From JBFFSQ01 sp041572275 (GTDB lineage: Bacteria; Pseudomonadota; Gammaproteobacteria; SZUA-229), in contig JBFFSQ010000008.1 of the NCBI GenBank assembly GCA_041572275.1, positions 1-33,278 on the forward strand: 33,278 nucleotides of DNA, written 5' to 3'. The translations under genes and the position numbers were made by a program. A model generated the notes under the pieces. It was not told the DNA's origin. It saw only the letters and a list, made by a program, of their open reading frames with translations, and made no database searches. The stretch's first letter is position 1. The number at the start of each line of letters is the position of its first letter. Below are positions 14,783 to 23,726 of the stretch, piece after piece.

Positions 14783-17485
14783 ATGACTAATGAAAATGCC
14801 ACTGTTTCATCATCCTGGCATAGTGATGATATCAGTATAGTACTTGAGAAGAATACGACTTCTTCAAATGGGTTGTCGCAACAGGATGCAGAAATGCGCC
14901 TTGAAGAATACGGTGCCAATCGTTTACGACCAGCAAGGAAAAAAGGTCCACTGGCGCGCTTTCTGGCACAGTTTCATAACGTTCTAATTTATGTACTGCT
15001 TGGGTCCGGTATTGTTACTGCCCTGCTGGGCCACTGGGTGGACAGCGGCGTTATCCTGGGTGTAGTCGTACTGAATGCTATCATTGGGTTTATTCAGGAA
15101 GGTAAAGCTGAAAAAGCCCTTGATGCGATCCGTAACATGCTTTCGCAACAAGCCATGGTTAGGCGTGATGGCAAATTTGTCAGTCTTGCTGCTGACCAGC
15201 TGGTACCCGGCGATGTGGTATTGCTGCAGTCCGGTGATAAGGTGCCGGCTGATCTGCGCCTGTTTAAAATTCGTGAGCTGCGCATCGATGAAGCCATGCT
15301 AACGGGTGAATCGGTTCCCGTTGAAAAAACAACTCAAGCGGTGCCAGAACACGCCGCCATTGGAGACCGAAAATGCCTGGCTTATTCGGGCACGTTAGTC
15401 ACCTTTGGACAAGGACAAGGCGTTGTGGTGGCGACAGGTGACCGCACCGAAATCGGTCGTATTAGCCAGATGTTACGACATGTCCAGGTACTGACCACTC
15501 CCCTGCTGCGACAAATGGCAACCTTTGCCAAGTGGCTAACCATCGCTATAGGTATCATAGCTGGTGCCACCTTTGGATATGGTGTTCTGCTTCAAGACTA
15601 TTCTGTTAGTGAAATGTTCCTTGCTGCCGTTGGTTTGGCAGTCGCCGGTATTCCTGAAGGATTACCGGCCATTATGACCATTACCCTGGCCATTGGTGTG
15701 CAGCGCATGGCGAAAAAGAATGCAATTATTCGCCGCCTGCCTGCTGTAGAAACCCTGGGTTCAGTAACTGTCATCTGTTCCGACAAAACCGGTACCCTAA
15801 CCCGCAATGAAATGACGGTAAAAACCGTAACTACTGGGGCGGGTATCTGTGAAGTCAGTGGTGTTGGTTATGACCCGCACGGTGGTTTTACACTGGATGA
15901 CCAGGGCATTACCTCCGGTGAATTCCCGCTATTGAAAGAAATTGCCCAGGCTTCACTGCTGTGTAACGATGCGACACTCACAGAAAGTGATGGCCAATGG
16001 CAGATGCAGGGTGATCCAACTGAAGGTGCACTGGTCACGATGGCATTAAAAGCCGGGCTTAATCATGATCTTTGTCAGTCCCAGTACCCTCGTACCGATG
16101 CCATTCCTTTTGAGTCACAACATCGCTTCATGGCGAGCCTGCATCACGATCATAGCGGTCATGGTTTTATCTATCTGAAAGGTGCACCAGAACGGGTATT
16201 GGAGATGTGCCATCTACAACGCATGCGAGGTGACGACACACCGCTTGATAGGACTTACTGGGATTCCTGTATGGACAATATGGCCACCCGTGGCCAAAGA
16301 CTACTGGCCATCGCTTTCAAACCCACTACGGCCGATCAGCAAACCCTGGCCTTTAGTAATGTTGAGACCGGGCTTACTCTGCTGGGTATTATTGGCATCA
16401 TTGATCCTCCTCGTGACGAGGCAACTGAAGCAGTACGTGTCTGCCAATCTGCTGGTATTCGCGTAAAAATGATTACTGGTGATCATGCCATTACCGCGCG
16501 TGCCATCGGTGCCCAGATGGGTATTGGCGATGGGGTAACAGTCGTTAAAGGTAGTGAACTGGAAACCTATACTGAAACCCAATTGCATGAAGCCGTACAA
16601 CGGTCTGATATTTTCGCCCGTGTTTCACCGGAACAGAAGCTGCAACTTGTAACCGCACTACAGGCAGCAGGAGAAGTAGTTTCCATGACTGGAGATGGTG
16701 TCAACGATGCACCTGCGTTGAAACGTGCTGACGTAGGTGTTGCTATGGGCCTAAAAGGAACCGAGGTTGCTAAAGAATCCGCGGAAATGGTGTTAACCGA
16801 TGATAATTTCGCATCTATCGCCCATGCAGTTGAAGAAGGCCGTACGGTTTACGACAACCTGAAAAAATCACTGATCTTTGTATTGCCAACCAATGGTGGT
16901 GAGGCATTCACTATTATTGCTGCAATCATTTTTGGGCGAATGCTACCTATCACACCGGTGCAAATACTGTGGATCAACATGATCACTGCCATCACACTGG
17001 CGCTGACCCTGGCTTTCGAACCGGCAGAACGTAATGTCATGTCACGCGCCCCAAGAAACCCTAGTGATCCAATTCTGTCCGGTTTTCTTGTCTGGCGTAT
17101 CATTTTTGTGTCCATGATTCTTGTCACTGGTACCTTCGGGTTGTTCTTGTGGGAACGTGAGCATGGTGCTTCCATTGAGCTCGCTCGCACCGTAGCCGTC
17201 AATACATTAGTAATGTTTGAAATATTCTATCTGTTCAGTGCCCGTTATCTGCTGGCACCCGCATTAACCTTCGAGGGATTATCTGGCAACCGTTATGTTC
17301 TATATGCTATCGGCCTGTTATTATTAATCCAACTGGGTTTTACATATCTTGGCCCCATGCAAACTCTATTCGCTACCACAGCCATGAGTCTCGAAGCCTG
17401 GTTGCGTGTTATTGTTGTCACATCATCTGTACTCATCCTGGTGGAAACAGAAAAAATGTTGCTTCGAAAATACTCTAAATTATAA
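14783..17485 (+). CDS. P2-type cation-transporting ATPase
   Basis: A 900-residue P-type ATPase: N-terminal cation-ATPase domain, actuator motif TGES (174-177), TM4 PEGLP (Glu292), phosphorylation motif DKTGTLT (Asp334), nucleotide-binding 'KGAPERVLEMC', hinge 'MTGDGVNDAPAL' (635-646), and six C-terminal helices. It is SERCA-like overall. Compared with SERCA ion ligands, Glu309, Asn768, Glu771, Asn796 and Thr799 are kept (Glu292, Asn704, Glu707, Asn732, Thr735), but the shared Asp800 is Ala736 and the TM6 run reads 'NMITAITLALTLAFEP'. The transported ion is therefore uncertain: Ca2+, Na+ or another cation. AGGAG seven bases before the ATG supports the start. The small secreted-protein gene follows after 44 bases. 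Confidence 0.92.
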   Translation: MTNENATVSSSWHSDDISIVLEKNTTSSNGLSQQDAEMRLEEYGANRLRPARKKGPLARFLAQFHNVLIYVLLGSGIVTALLGHWVDSGVILGVVVLNAIIGFIQEGKAEKALDAIRNMLSQQAMVRRDGKFVSLAADQLVPGDVVLLQSGDKVPADLRLFKIRELRIDEAMLTGESVPVEKTTQAVPEHAAIGDRKCLAYSGTLVTFGQGQGVVVATGDRTEIGRISQMLRHVQVLTTPLLRQMATFAKWLTIAIGIIAGATFGYGVLLQDYSVSEMFLAAVGLAVAGIPEGLPAIMTITLAIGVQRMAKKNAIIRRLPAVETLGSVTVICSDKTGTLTRNEMTVKTVTTGAGICEVSGVGYDPHGGFTLDDQGITSGEFPLLKEIAQASLLCNDATLTESDGQWQMQGDPTEGALVTMALKAGLNHDLCQSQYPRTDAIPFESQHRFMASLHHDHSGHGFIYLKGAPERVLEMCHLQRMRGDDTPLDRTYWDSCMDNMATRGQRLLAIAFKPTTADQQTLAFSNVETGLTLLGIIGIIDPPRDEATEAVRVCQSAGIRVKMITGDHAITARAIGAQMGIGDGVTVVKGSELETYTETQLHEAVQRSDIFARVSPEQKLQLVTALQAAGEVVSMTGDGVNDAPALKRADVGVAMGLKGTEVAKESAEMVLTDDNFASIAHAVEEGRTVYDNLKKSLIFVLPTNGGEAFTIIAAIIFGRMLPITPVQILWINMITAITLALTLAFEPAERNVMSRAPRNPSDPILSGFLVWRIIFVSMILVTGTFGLFLWEREHGASIELARTVAVNTLVMFEIFYLFSARYLLAPALTFEGLSGNRYVLYAIGLLLLIQLGFTYLGPMQTLFATTAMSLEAWLRVIVVTSSVLILVETEKMLLRKYSKL

Positions 17486-17529
17486 AAATCGAAATGGATA
17501 TACCATTAATAGTTTAGGAGATTAGCTAA

Positions 17530-18027
17530 ATGCCGATACGTTCTTTGGTTTTTGTGACTCTATTCAGCACAGGGGTTTCAGTTTACGCTTCTGATCTTTG
17601 GCTATTAAGATTTGAACTTCTTCAGGACAACTACCGGGTTGAAGTTGGAACCACTTATGTTTCAGAGAAGCCTGCCAAGTGGTCAAAAGGCTTCAAGCGT
17701 CGCTATCTAAAGGTGCATTGTCACCGACTTCCAACAGGAGAAATAGAAAAGCAGTACTCAACAGAAGATTACTTCGCTGGTTTACAAGTGAGCCATCAGC
17801 GGGTCGAAAATACTATTGTACTCACTGTCGTGCGTACAACTGTTAAACCAAGTTTAGAAACAATTCAGGCTATGCCGGAAATCGAATGTAGAGACATAGG
17901 TCCAAAAGTTTCCACAACAACTGAGACATACAGTTTTAACGTGAAACAAGATCTGGATGAATCTCGCACCTTTGGTAAAAATATGACCTTCCGTGCCACA
18001 TTACAGACTGTGATAAGGAGTCGTTAA
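17530..18027 (+). CDS. Small secreted protein of unknown function
   Basis: 165 residues with a signal peptide (about 1-20, cleavage after VYA). The mature part is basic and looks beta-rich, with alternating short hydrophobic runs, two Cys (in 'VHCHRL' and 'EIECRD') that could form a disulfide, and no membrane segment. I do not recognise the family. AGGAGA about nine bases before the ATG makes it a credible gene. It starts 44 bases after the P-type ATPase with no terminator visible between, so the two are probably cotranscribed. A periplasmic accessory role is possible but unsupported. It converges on the CNNM gene 32 bases away. Confidence 0.75.
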   Translation: MPIRSLVFVTLFSTGVSVYASDLWLLRFELLQDNYRVEVGTTYVSEKPAKWSKGFKRRYLKVHCHRLPTGEIEKQYSTEDYFAGLQVSHQRVENTIVLTVVRTTVKPSLETIQAMPEIECRDIGPKVSTTTETYSFNVKQDLDESRTFGKNMTFRATLQTVIRSR

Positions 18028-18059
18028 GTCATATACTGTGTTGGTTAGTCAGAAATATA

Positions 18060-19325
18060 CTATCCACTTTTTTCGACGCGAAGTTTTGCAATACCGCGGT
18101 CAGTGGTTTGTTCTACAGTAAAACGATAGCCAGCCTGCAGAATAGATTCACCTTGCACCGGGATATGCCGCAAATGAGCAATAACCATACCGCCAACAGT
18201 ATGTGCGTCCGCAGAAGGTAACGAGGTTTCTAGCAGAGCAGCCGCTTCAGTAATCGGTACACGCCCATCCATCAAATATCCACCGCTTTCAACTACCTCA
18301 ATAGTGTACTTGTGGCGTGGCAAATGACTTTCAAATGTGTAACCGACGTTCATCACCTCGCCGACAACTTCCTCCAGAATATCTTCTAGAGTAATCATGC
18401 CAATAGCAGAGCCAAACTCGTCAATCACCACAGCCATATGGTCATGACGCTGTTGTAATTCTGGTAACAACTCATCCAGTAGTTGATGCGCGGTCACATA
18501 GTATGCAGGTTTGATCAAGTCAGATAAGGGTTGCTCTATAAGTTTAGACTCCATCAGGTCCCACATGGTAAAACTCACGACGCCAATGATCTGATTATGC
18601 TCGCCTTCATATACAGGCAGGCGAAAATGTGCACGCTGACGTGCCAGATAAATAGCATCCCGGGTCGTTTTGTCATTGCCAAGCGTTGTTATTTCGGTAA
18701 TGGGAATCATTACTTCTCCCACTGTGGTATCGGCAAAACGCGTCACTCGCATGATGCGATCACGATCAAATACATCGATGTCTGCACCCTGCTCTGCCAT
18801 TTCTATGACTGTGCGTATCTGCTCGCGATTGGTGAATAACTCGCGATGAGCAACTTCAACACCCGCCAGGTGTGCGACTCTACGCGCTACCCATGAGAAA
18901 ATGAACACCACCGGATAGAACAAAAAGGAGAAGAATTGCATAGGATAGATGATGACTGGTGCCAGTTCATCGGCCTTTTGCTGGTATACGCTTTTCGGTA
19001 CGACTTCACCCAGGATAAGGAATATGGGTGTATAAAACAGAAAGGCATACAAATCACCGTATTCACCGAAGAAGCGGATCATCAGTATCGTGCCTAAGGT
19101 AGTCAGTACGACAACCGAAAAATTAGTACCCACCAGGGATGTCCCCAGCAGCACCTCGGGTTTACGAAACAGCTTCAATACCAGACTGGCACCACGATGT
19201 CCCTGATTTGCAAGGTGATGCAACTTCAACCGATTTGCATGCACCAGTGCAATTTCCGAACCGGAAAAAAATCCCTGTAGCAGTAGTAATGCCAGCATGG
19301 CTAGAATAATCAGTACTATATCCAT
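18060..19325 (-). CDS. CNNM/CorC-family transporter (SGSEIAL subtype)
   Basis: A 421-residue protein: DUF21 transmembrane domain with 'GFFSGSEIALVHANRLKL' in the first helix, CBS pair (about 205-330, 'VMIPITEITTLG' and 'VVIDEFGSAIGMITLEDILE'), and CorC_HlyC domain at the end. The family is predicted or shown to export Mg2+/Co2+, with the CBS pair binding Mg-ATP as a gate. It lies 17 bases downstream of another CNNM/CorC gene on the same strand, so the two probably form an operon and could act as a heterodimer, since CNNM proteins are dimeric. The ribosome site is weak (GGTGAAG), consistent with coupling to the gene before it. Confidence 0.92.
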   Translation of the reverse strand: MDIVLIILAMLALLLLQGFFSGSEIALVHANRLKLHHLANQGHRGASLVLKLFRKPEVLLGTSLVGTNFSVVVLTTLGTILMIRFFGEYGDLYAFLFYTPIFLILGEVVPKSVYQQKADELAPVIIYPMQFFSFLFYPVVFIFSWVARRVAHLAGVEVAHRELFTNREQIRTVIEMAEQGADIDVFDRDRIMRVTRFADTTVGEVMIPITEITTLGNDKTTRDAIYLARQRAHFRLPVYEGEHNQIIGVVSFTMWDLMESKLIEQPLSDLIKPAYYVTAHQLLDELLPELQQRHDHMAVVIDEFGSAIGMITLEDILEEVVGEVMNVGYTFESHLPRHKYTIEVVESGGYLMDGRVPITEAAALLETSLPSADAHTVGGMVIAHLRHIPVQGESILQAGYRFTVEQTTDRGIAKLRVEKSG

Positions 19326-19342
19326 TATTACTTCACCACTAA

Positions 19343-20731
19343 TCAGTTGTTGCCTGAATTTGTGTCTTCATCAATAGATTCCTGTTGAACCTCTATTGTT
19401 TTATTAGAGCCACCTTTACAAGCAGATAATCGTGCGATGCGGTTTCCTTTCATTTCTAACACCGTCAACACGACGCCTTCGGCAGTGGTGGCATCACCTA
19501 CCTGAGGCAGCCGGTCCAATTGCCGCAACACCACTCCACCAATGGTGGTCATGCGATGATCAGTAATGCCGAAATTGGTCAGATTTTCAAAGTCTGTTAG
19601 TTTCATATCCCCGTCGACTTCAAACATATTCTCAGCTAACTGGGTATAGACCTGTTGTCGTGTGGTTTCAGGTGTGATTTTTCCGAACACGAAGCTGAGT
19701 ACACTCTTCAGAGTGACCAGACCATCGATACCACCGAATTCATTCAAGATGGCCACAGCCTGGACCTTATGATCCAGGAAGAAATCAAACATCTCATCTA
19801 CCTTCTTTGTTGATGGCACGATGACCAGTGGCCGTAAAATATCTTCAATTTTCATGTGAGTGAAATCTGCATCATCCAGTACTCGCTGCAGAATATCCTC
19901 AGCATGAATAAATCCAACTAGATTGTCGCGACTATCGCGAAAAACTGGTAGTCGGGTATAGCGTAGAGAACGTACCTGCTCAACGATATCCACAACCGGC
20001 ATCTCTACATCAATAAACGCGGTTTGTGTCCGTGGAATCATGATTTCTATAACCTCGGTAGTACCCGCTTCCAGCAAATTGTAAATAAGGGCGCGCTCCC
20101 TGGCGCTGAGCTCACCACCCTTGGTTACCTCATCGACCAGGGTACGAAACTCATCCACCTGGAGTATATTTTCTGCTGCAGTTTCCTCACCTACAAGCTT
20201 TGTAGTAAGTTGGTCGGCTAGCAGACGAATCAACCAGCGGAAAGGTGTGATGAATTTGATCCAGATACTTAGCGGTAATGCAATAATCCGGGTACTGATC
20301 TTAATGGGATCGGAAACGGCAATAGTCTTTGGCGTCACTTCGCCAAACAGTAACAGCAATGGAACCATTACCAGGATTGTGAGTACCCCACCCAATTCTG
20401 CACCATACAGTGCCACCAGGATACCGGTCATATTGGCTGCTGCGGCCACATTTATAATTTCATTGCCGCAAAGGATGGAAATAATCAACTGACGCGGTCG
20501 CTCCAGTAACGATTGCAGTAAATCAAAACGTGGATTCTTATCTCGCCGCAGCTGCTGCAGATCTAAACGGGATAGTGAAAACAGTGCGGTTTCGGAGCCG
20601 GAGAAAAATGCTGAGGCGATCAGCAGAAGTAACTGAAGAATAATACGAAAAATCATATCCACCTGCAGAAGTTGTTGTGGATCAACAGCTAATGCAGTGC
20701 TCAGGACTATAAAGCTTCCATCCATAACCAT
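19343..20731 (-). CDS. CNNM/CorC-family transporter (SGSETAL subtype)
   Basis: A 462-residue protein with DUF21 transmembrane domain ('SAFFSGSETALFSLSRLDL'), CBS pair ('IMIPRTQTAFIDV', 'AILNEFGGIDGLVTLKSVL') and C-terminal CorC_HlyC domain ending near 'NRIARLSACKGG', followed by a short hydrophilic tail. It belongs to the Mg2+/Co2+ efflux family. The start is uncertain: the annotated ATG gives 25 extra N-terminal residues. The ATG at 20656 (Met26, MIFRIILQLL) is preceded by AGGTGG and gives the usual family N-terminus. It is the first gene of a two-gene operon with the 421-residue paralogue, and is divergent from the glucan phosphorylase gene. Confidence 0.92.
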   Translation of the reverse strand: MVMDGSFIVLSTALAVDPQQLLQVDMIFRIILQLLLLIASAFFSGSETALFSLSRLDLQQLRRDKNPRFDLLQSLLERPRQLIISILCGNEIINVAAAANMTGILVALYGAELGGVLTILVMVPLLLLFGEVTPKTIAVSDPIKISTRIIALPLSIWIKFITPFRWLIRLLADQLTTKLVGEETAAENILQVDEFRTLVDEVTKGGELSARERALIYNLLEAGTTEVIEIMIPRTQTAFIDVEMPVVDIVEQVRSLRYTRLPVFRDSRDNLVGFIHAEDILQRVLDDADFTHMKIEDILRPLVIVPSTKKVDEMFDFFLDHKVQAVAILNEFGGIDGLVTLKSVLSFVFGKITPETTRQQVYTQLAENMFEVDGDMKLTDFENLTNFGITDHRMTTIGGVVLRQLDRLPQVGDATTAEGVVLTVLEMKGNRIARLSACKGGSNKTIEVQQESIDEDTNSGNN

Positions 20732-20942
20732 AGCCTATCTATATAATGGATGTTTCCAATGTAACGTGTTTTCATCTTGCTTGCCAGTGTCATGCTGGAT
20801 AGATTAGTTTACTGATATAAACCGATGACATTCTTCAATCTCCATCCTCGTACCAGTTGATTAATGAGGTTTGGCAGTTTACAGATGCCATCCGCTCGAG
20901 CATCATATCTCATATAACCTGGGGTTCTTGATTTGACCGAAC

Positions 20943-22643
20943 ATGAATAACGATATATCAATTGCATATTTCTCCATGGAAATTGGTCTTGAGTCGGCCA
21001 TCCCGACCTATTCAGGTGGGCTTGGGGTATTAGCGGGTGATACCTTGCGTTCTGCTGCTGATTCAGGCATAGCCATGGCCGGTATTACCCTGTTGTCTCG
21101 AAAAGGTTATTTTCGGCAACGCCTGGATGATCAGGGTCAGCAATCAGAAGAATCAGTGAACTGGCCAATTAATGATTATCTCCTGCCTGTAGATGCACAA
21201 GCGACTGTAGAACTTGAAGATCGTCAGGTTACTGTACGTGCATGGCGCTATGACATTACCGGATATGGTGGCCACATCGTGCCAGTCTATCTACTGGATA
21301 CCAATGTGGAGGGTAATTCAGATTATGACCGGACCTTAACTGATAAGCTCTATGGTGGTGATGATTACTATCGACTGTGTCAGGAAGCGATACTCGGAAT
21401 CGGTGGTATTAGAATACTTCGTTCCCTAGCGTATACAAATATCCAACGCTATCACATGAATGAAGGTCACTCCAGTCTGCTTGTGTTCGAACTTATGACG
21501 GAGCTGACTCAACAATTAGGCAACATCAAAGCGACAGCGGAACATATCGACAAGGTCAGGCGACAATGTGTTTTTACCACCCACACTCCAGTTGATGCCG
21601 GACACGATCGTTTTCCGACTACCCTGGCCTTCCGAGTTCTAAAACAGTGCCACCCATTCAAGGAGTGTGCAAAAGAAGTTTGCTGCGACAACGAACTGAA
21701 TCTCACCCACCTGGCACTTGCAGCCAGTTATTACATCAATGGAGTGGCCAAGAAACATCGTGAAACCTCACGGAAAATGTTTGAAGGCTATCAGATAAAT
21801 TCGATTACGAATGGCATTCATGCTTACACCTGGGCCTCCGATGCTATGCGTGAATTGTTTAATAGAAAAATACCGGACTGGCGGGAAGATAATTTAAGCC
21901 TTCGCTATGCCATTAGTCTGGCACATGATGATATCTGGCAGGCTCATCAGCTGGCGAAGCGTCATTTGATTGAATATGTGAATAAGACCTGTAATGCGGG
22001 CATGGACAAGAGTGTGATGACACTGGGATTTGCTCGGCGTGCTACACCGTATAAGCGTACCACGTTGATTTTTAATGATCCGGATCATCTGAAAAAGATC
22101 GCAAGTCATTGCGGGCCGATACAGATCATTTTCGCAGGTAAGGCACACCCGAACGATGAACAGGGCAAAGCATTAATCCGTGAGATTTTCAAAATAAAAA
22201 ATGTTCTGAATAATGATGTTCGTATTGCCTATCTACCTGACTATGATATGGAAATTGGCAGGTTGATGACTGCAGGAGTTGATCTTTGGCTTAACACGCC
22301 GCTGCCACCGATGGAGGCCTCCGGTACCAGCGGTATGAAAGCTGCCATCAATGGTGTTCCCTCCTTGAGTATCCTTGATGGCTGGTGGATAGAAGGTTGT
22401 ATTGATGGCGTGACGGGATGGGCTATTAGTAATTCAGAACAACAAACATCCGATGCGGCCTCATCAACCAATGATGAAGCCGATATTCTCTATTCCAAGC
22501 TCGAAAATATCATCATCCCCATGTATTACCATAATCGTGATGCCTATATAGAAATAATGAGGAATACTATTGCCATCAATGGTTCATTCTTCAATACTGA
22601 GCGTATGATTAGTCAGTATGTCACCAAGGCCTATTTTAGATAA
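20943..22643 (+). CDS. glgP: Short alpha-glucan phosphorylase (GT35)
   Basis: A 566-residue phosphorylase that releases glucose-1-phosphate from glycogen or maltodextrin using pyridoxal phosphate. Visible signatures are the opening 'YFSMEIGLESAIPTYSGGLG', 'YHMNEGHSSLLVFEL' (173-176 for NEGH), 'FTTHTPVDAGHDRFP', 'LGFARRATPYKR' and the PLP lysine K466 in 'MEASGTSGMKAAINGVPS'. It begins directly at the catalytic core and lacks the N-terminal DUF3417 domain of the longer (about 850-residue) members, so it belongs to the compact 'alpha-glucan family phosphorylase' group. No good ribosome site precedes the ATG. No other glycogen genes are nearby; its place beside ion and osmotic genes may reflect stress carbon use. 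Confidence 0.9.
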   Translation: MNNDISIAYFSMEIGLESAIPTYSGGLGVLAGDTLRSAADSGIAMAGITLLSRKGYFRQRLDDQGQQSEESVNWPINDYLLPVDAQATVELEDRQVTVRAWRYDITGYGGHIVPVYLLDTNVEGNSDYDRTLTDKLYGGDDYYRLCQEAILGIGGIRILRSLAYTNIQRYHMNEGHSSLLVFELMTELTQQLGNIKATAEHIDKVRRQCVFTTHTPVDAGHDRFPTTLAFRVLKQCHPFKECAKEVCCDNELNLTHLALAASYYINGVAKKHRETSRKMFEGYQINSITNGIHAYTWASDAMRELFNRKIPDWREDNLSLRYAISLAHDDIWQAHQLAKRHLIEYVNKTCNAGMDKSVMTLGFARRATPYKRTTLIFNDPDHLKKIASHCGPIQIIFAGKAHPNDEQGKALIREIFKIKNVLNNDVRIAYLPDYDMEIGRLMTAGVDLWLNTPLPPMEASGTSGMKAAINGVPSLSILDGWWIEGCIDGVTGWAISNSEQQTSDAASSTNDEADILYSKLENIIIPMYYHNRDAYIEIMRNTIAINGSFFNTERMISQYVTKAYFR

Positions 22644-22896
22644 GAGTAGTTGTTTGTTGTATTTAAACAATTCAATACAAGACCCATATTAGTAGTTTGA
22701 TATTGAAGCCTCAGCATATCCATTTTGTATTAATATGTATTCAAATAAACTGGAAAAATGACCGGTATACGATCAAACTACTTAATAATATACATTTAAA
22801 TATGCTATGCAGATTAAAGGCTTATTAACGTGGTTTTTATCTATATCTGGATTTAAGTATGTGAATGAATAAAATAGGTCGTTGCTAGGATATATT

Positions 22897-23706
22897 ATGA
22901 CAATTGACACTCACCCATCATCAATCTGGTGGGGCAGTTTTACACTTAAGCAAGAACAAAGCAAACAATGGAATATCGGTCCGTTGAGGCTTATCGTACG
23001 TCGCATGAGTACTGAGTGGCAGATTGCATTTGAACGCAAGGATGATCATGACAATAATACTACTATCGAGTTAATTGAAGACACTAATGAGCTGCCTGAA
23101 TCCTTAAGTGAAAACTCACGCTATGTTTTTCATGATTCAACTGAGCCGCTTCTCGTAACGCCACTACTGCCTGATCGTCCTGTGATATCAAGGCCAAGTA
23201 CACCATTTAATCTGACTGCTGGTGAAGAAGTAACACTATATGTCAGTTTGCCGTTATGGCTGGAATTAGCAATTGACTCCAGGCCCAAAAAAATATTGAA
23301 AATTATTGCTATACAACGTCCATCGGATACATGGTTTGGGCCTTCTACCCTTGAAGGCGAACTTTGCTACGCATCGACCACTCACTGCCGCCTGAATCTT
23401 GACGAAATACCACAACGTCCACACCGTGCAATTACTCCAGTGCTGATTCGTAATATGGCAGATACAAATCTTTCATTGGAGCGGTTAAATTTGCCTGCGC
23501 CGTTATTGCCTTTATATGCAGCTGTTGACGGACAGCTTTGGACGCCACAAGTTACCCTGATTCGGGAAAAAGATGGTGATGTAGCTGAACTTAAAATAGA
23601 TAACCAACCACCGAAAGAAGCAGAGATGGCACAGCTACTTAGCGAATCGCGTAATAAGGCAGGCAACGGTTCATTGATTCGTGCATTTAATGCAGTATTC
23701 AGCTAA
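22897..23706 (+). CDS. DUF432 domain protein
   Basis: About 269 residues, no signal peptide or membrane helix, so probably cytoplasmic. 'WFGPSTLEGELCYAS', 'PQRPHRAITPVLIRN' and 'ERLNLPAPLLPLYA' match what I know of DUF432 proteins, a family of unknown function first listed in archaea and often next to MscS-type channel genes. Exactly that arrangement is found here: mscS begins 20 bases downstream. I chose the ATG at 22897 because AGGA lies six bases before it; an in-frame TTG at 22882 has no such support. It probably opens the operon DUF432-mscS-tamA-tamB. A role in modulating the channel is inferred from adjacency only. Confidence 0.78.
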   Translation: MTIDTHPSSIWWGSFTLKQEQSKQWNIGPLRLIVRRMSTEWQIAFERKDDHDNNTTIELIEDTNELPESLSENSRYVFHDSTEPLLVTPLLPDRPVISRPSTPFNLTAGEEVTLYVSLPLWLELAIDSRPKKILKIIAIQRPSDTWFGPSTLEGELCYASTTHCRLNLDEIPQRPHRAITPVLIRNMADTNLSLERLNLPAPLLPLYAAVDGQLWTPQVTLIREKDGDVAELKIDNQPPKEAEMAQLLSESRNKAGNGSLIRAFNAVFS

Positions 23707-23726
23707 AGATTGATCAGGAGATAACT

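Noticed and set aside
14692..14919. 75-codon minus-strand frame across the ATPase leader
   Set aside because: Overlaps the strongly supported ATPase start and has no recognisable sequence; the palindromes explain the conserved-looking bases better.
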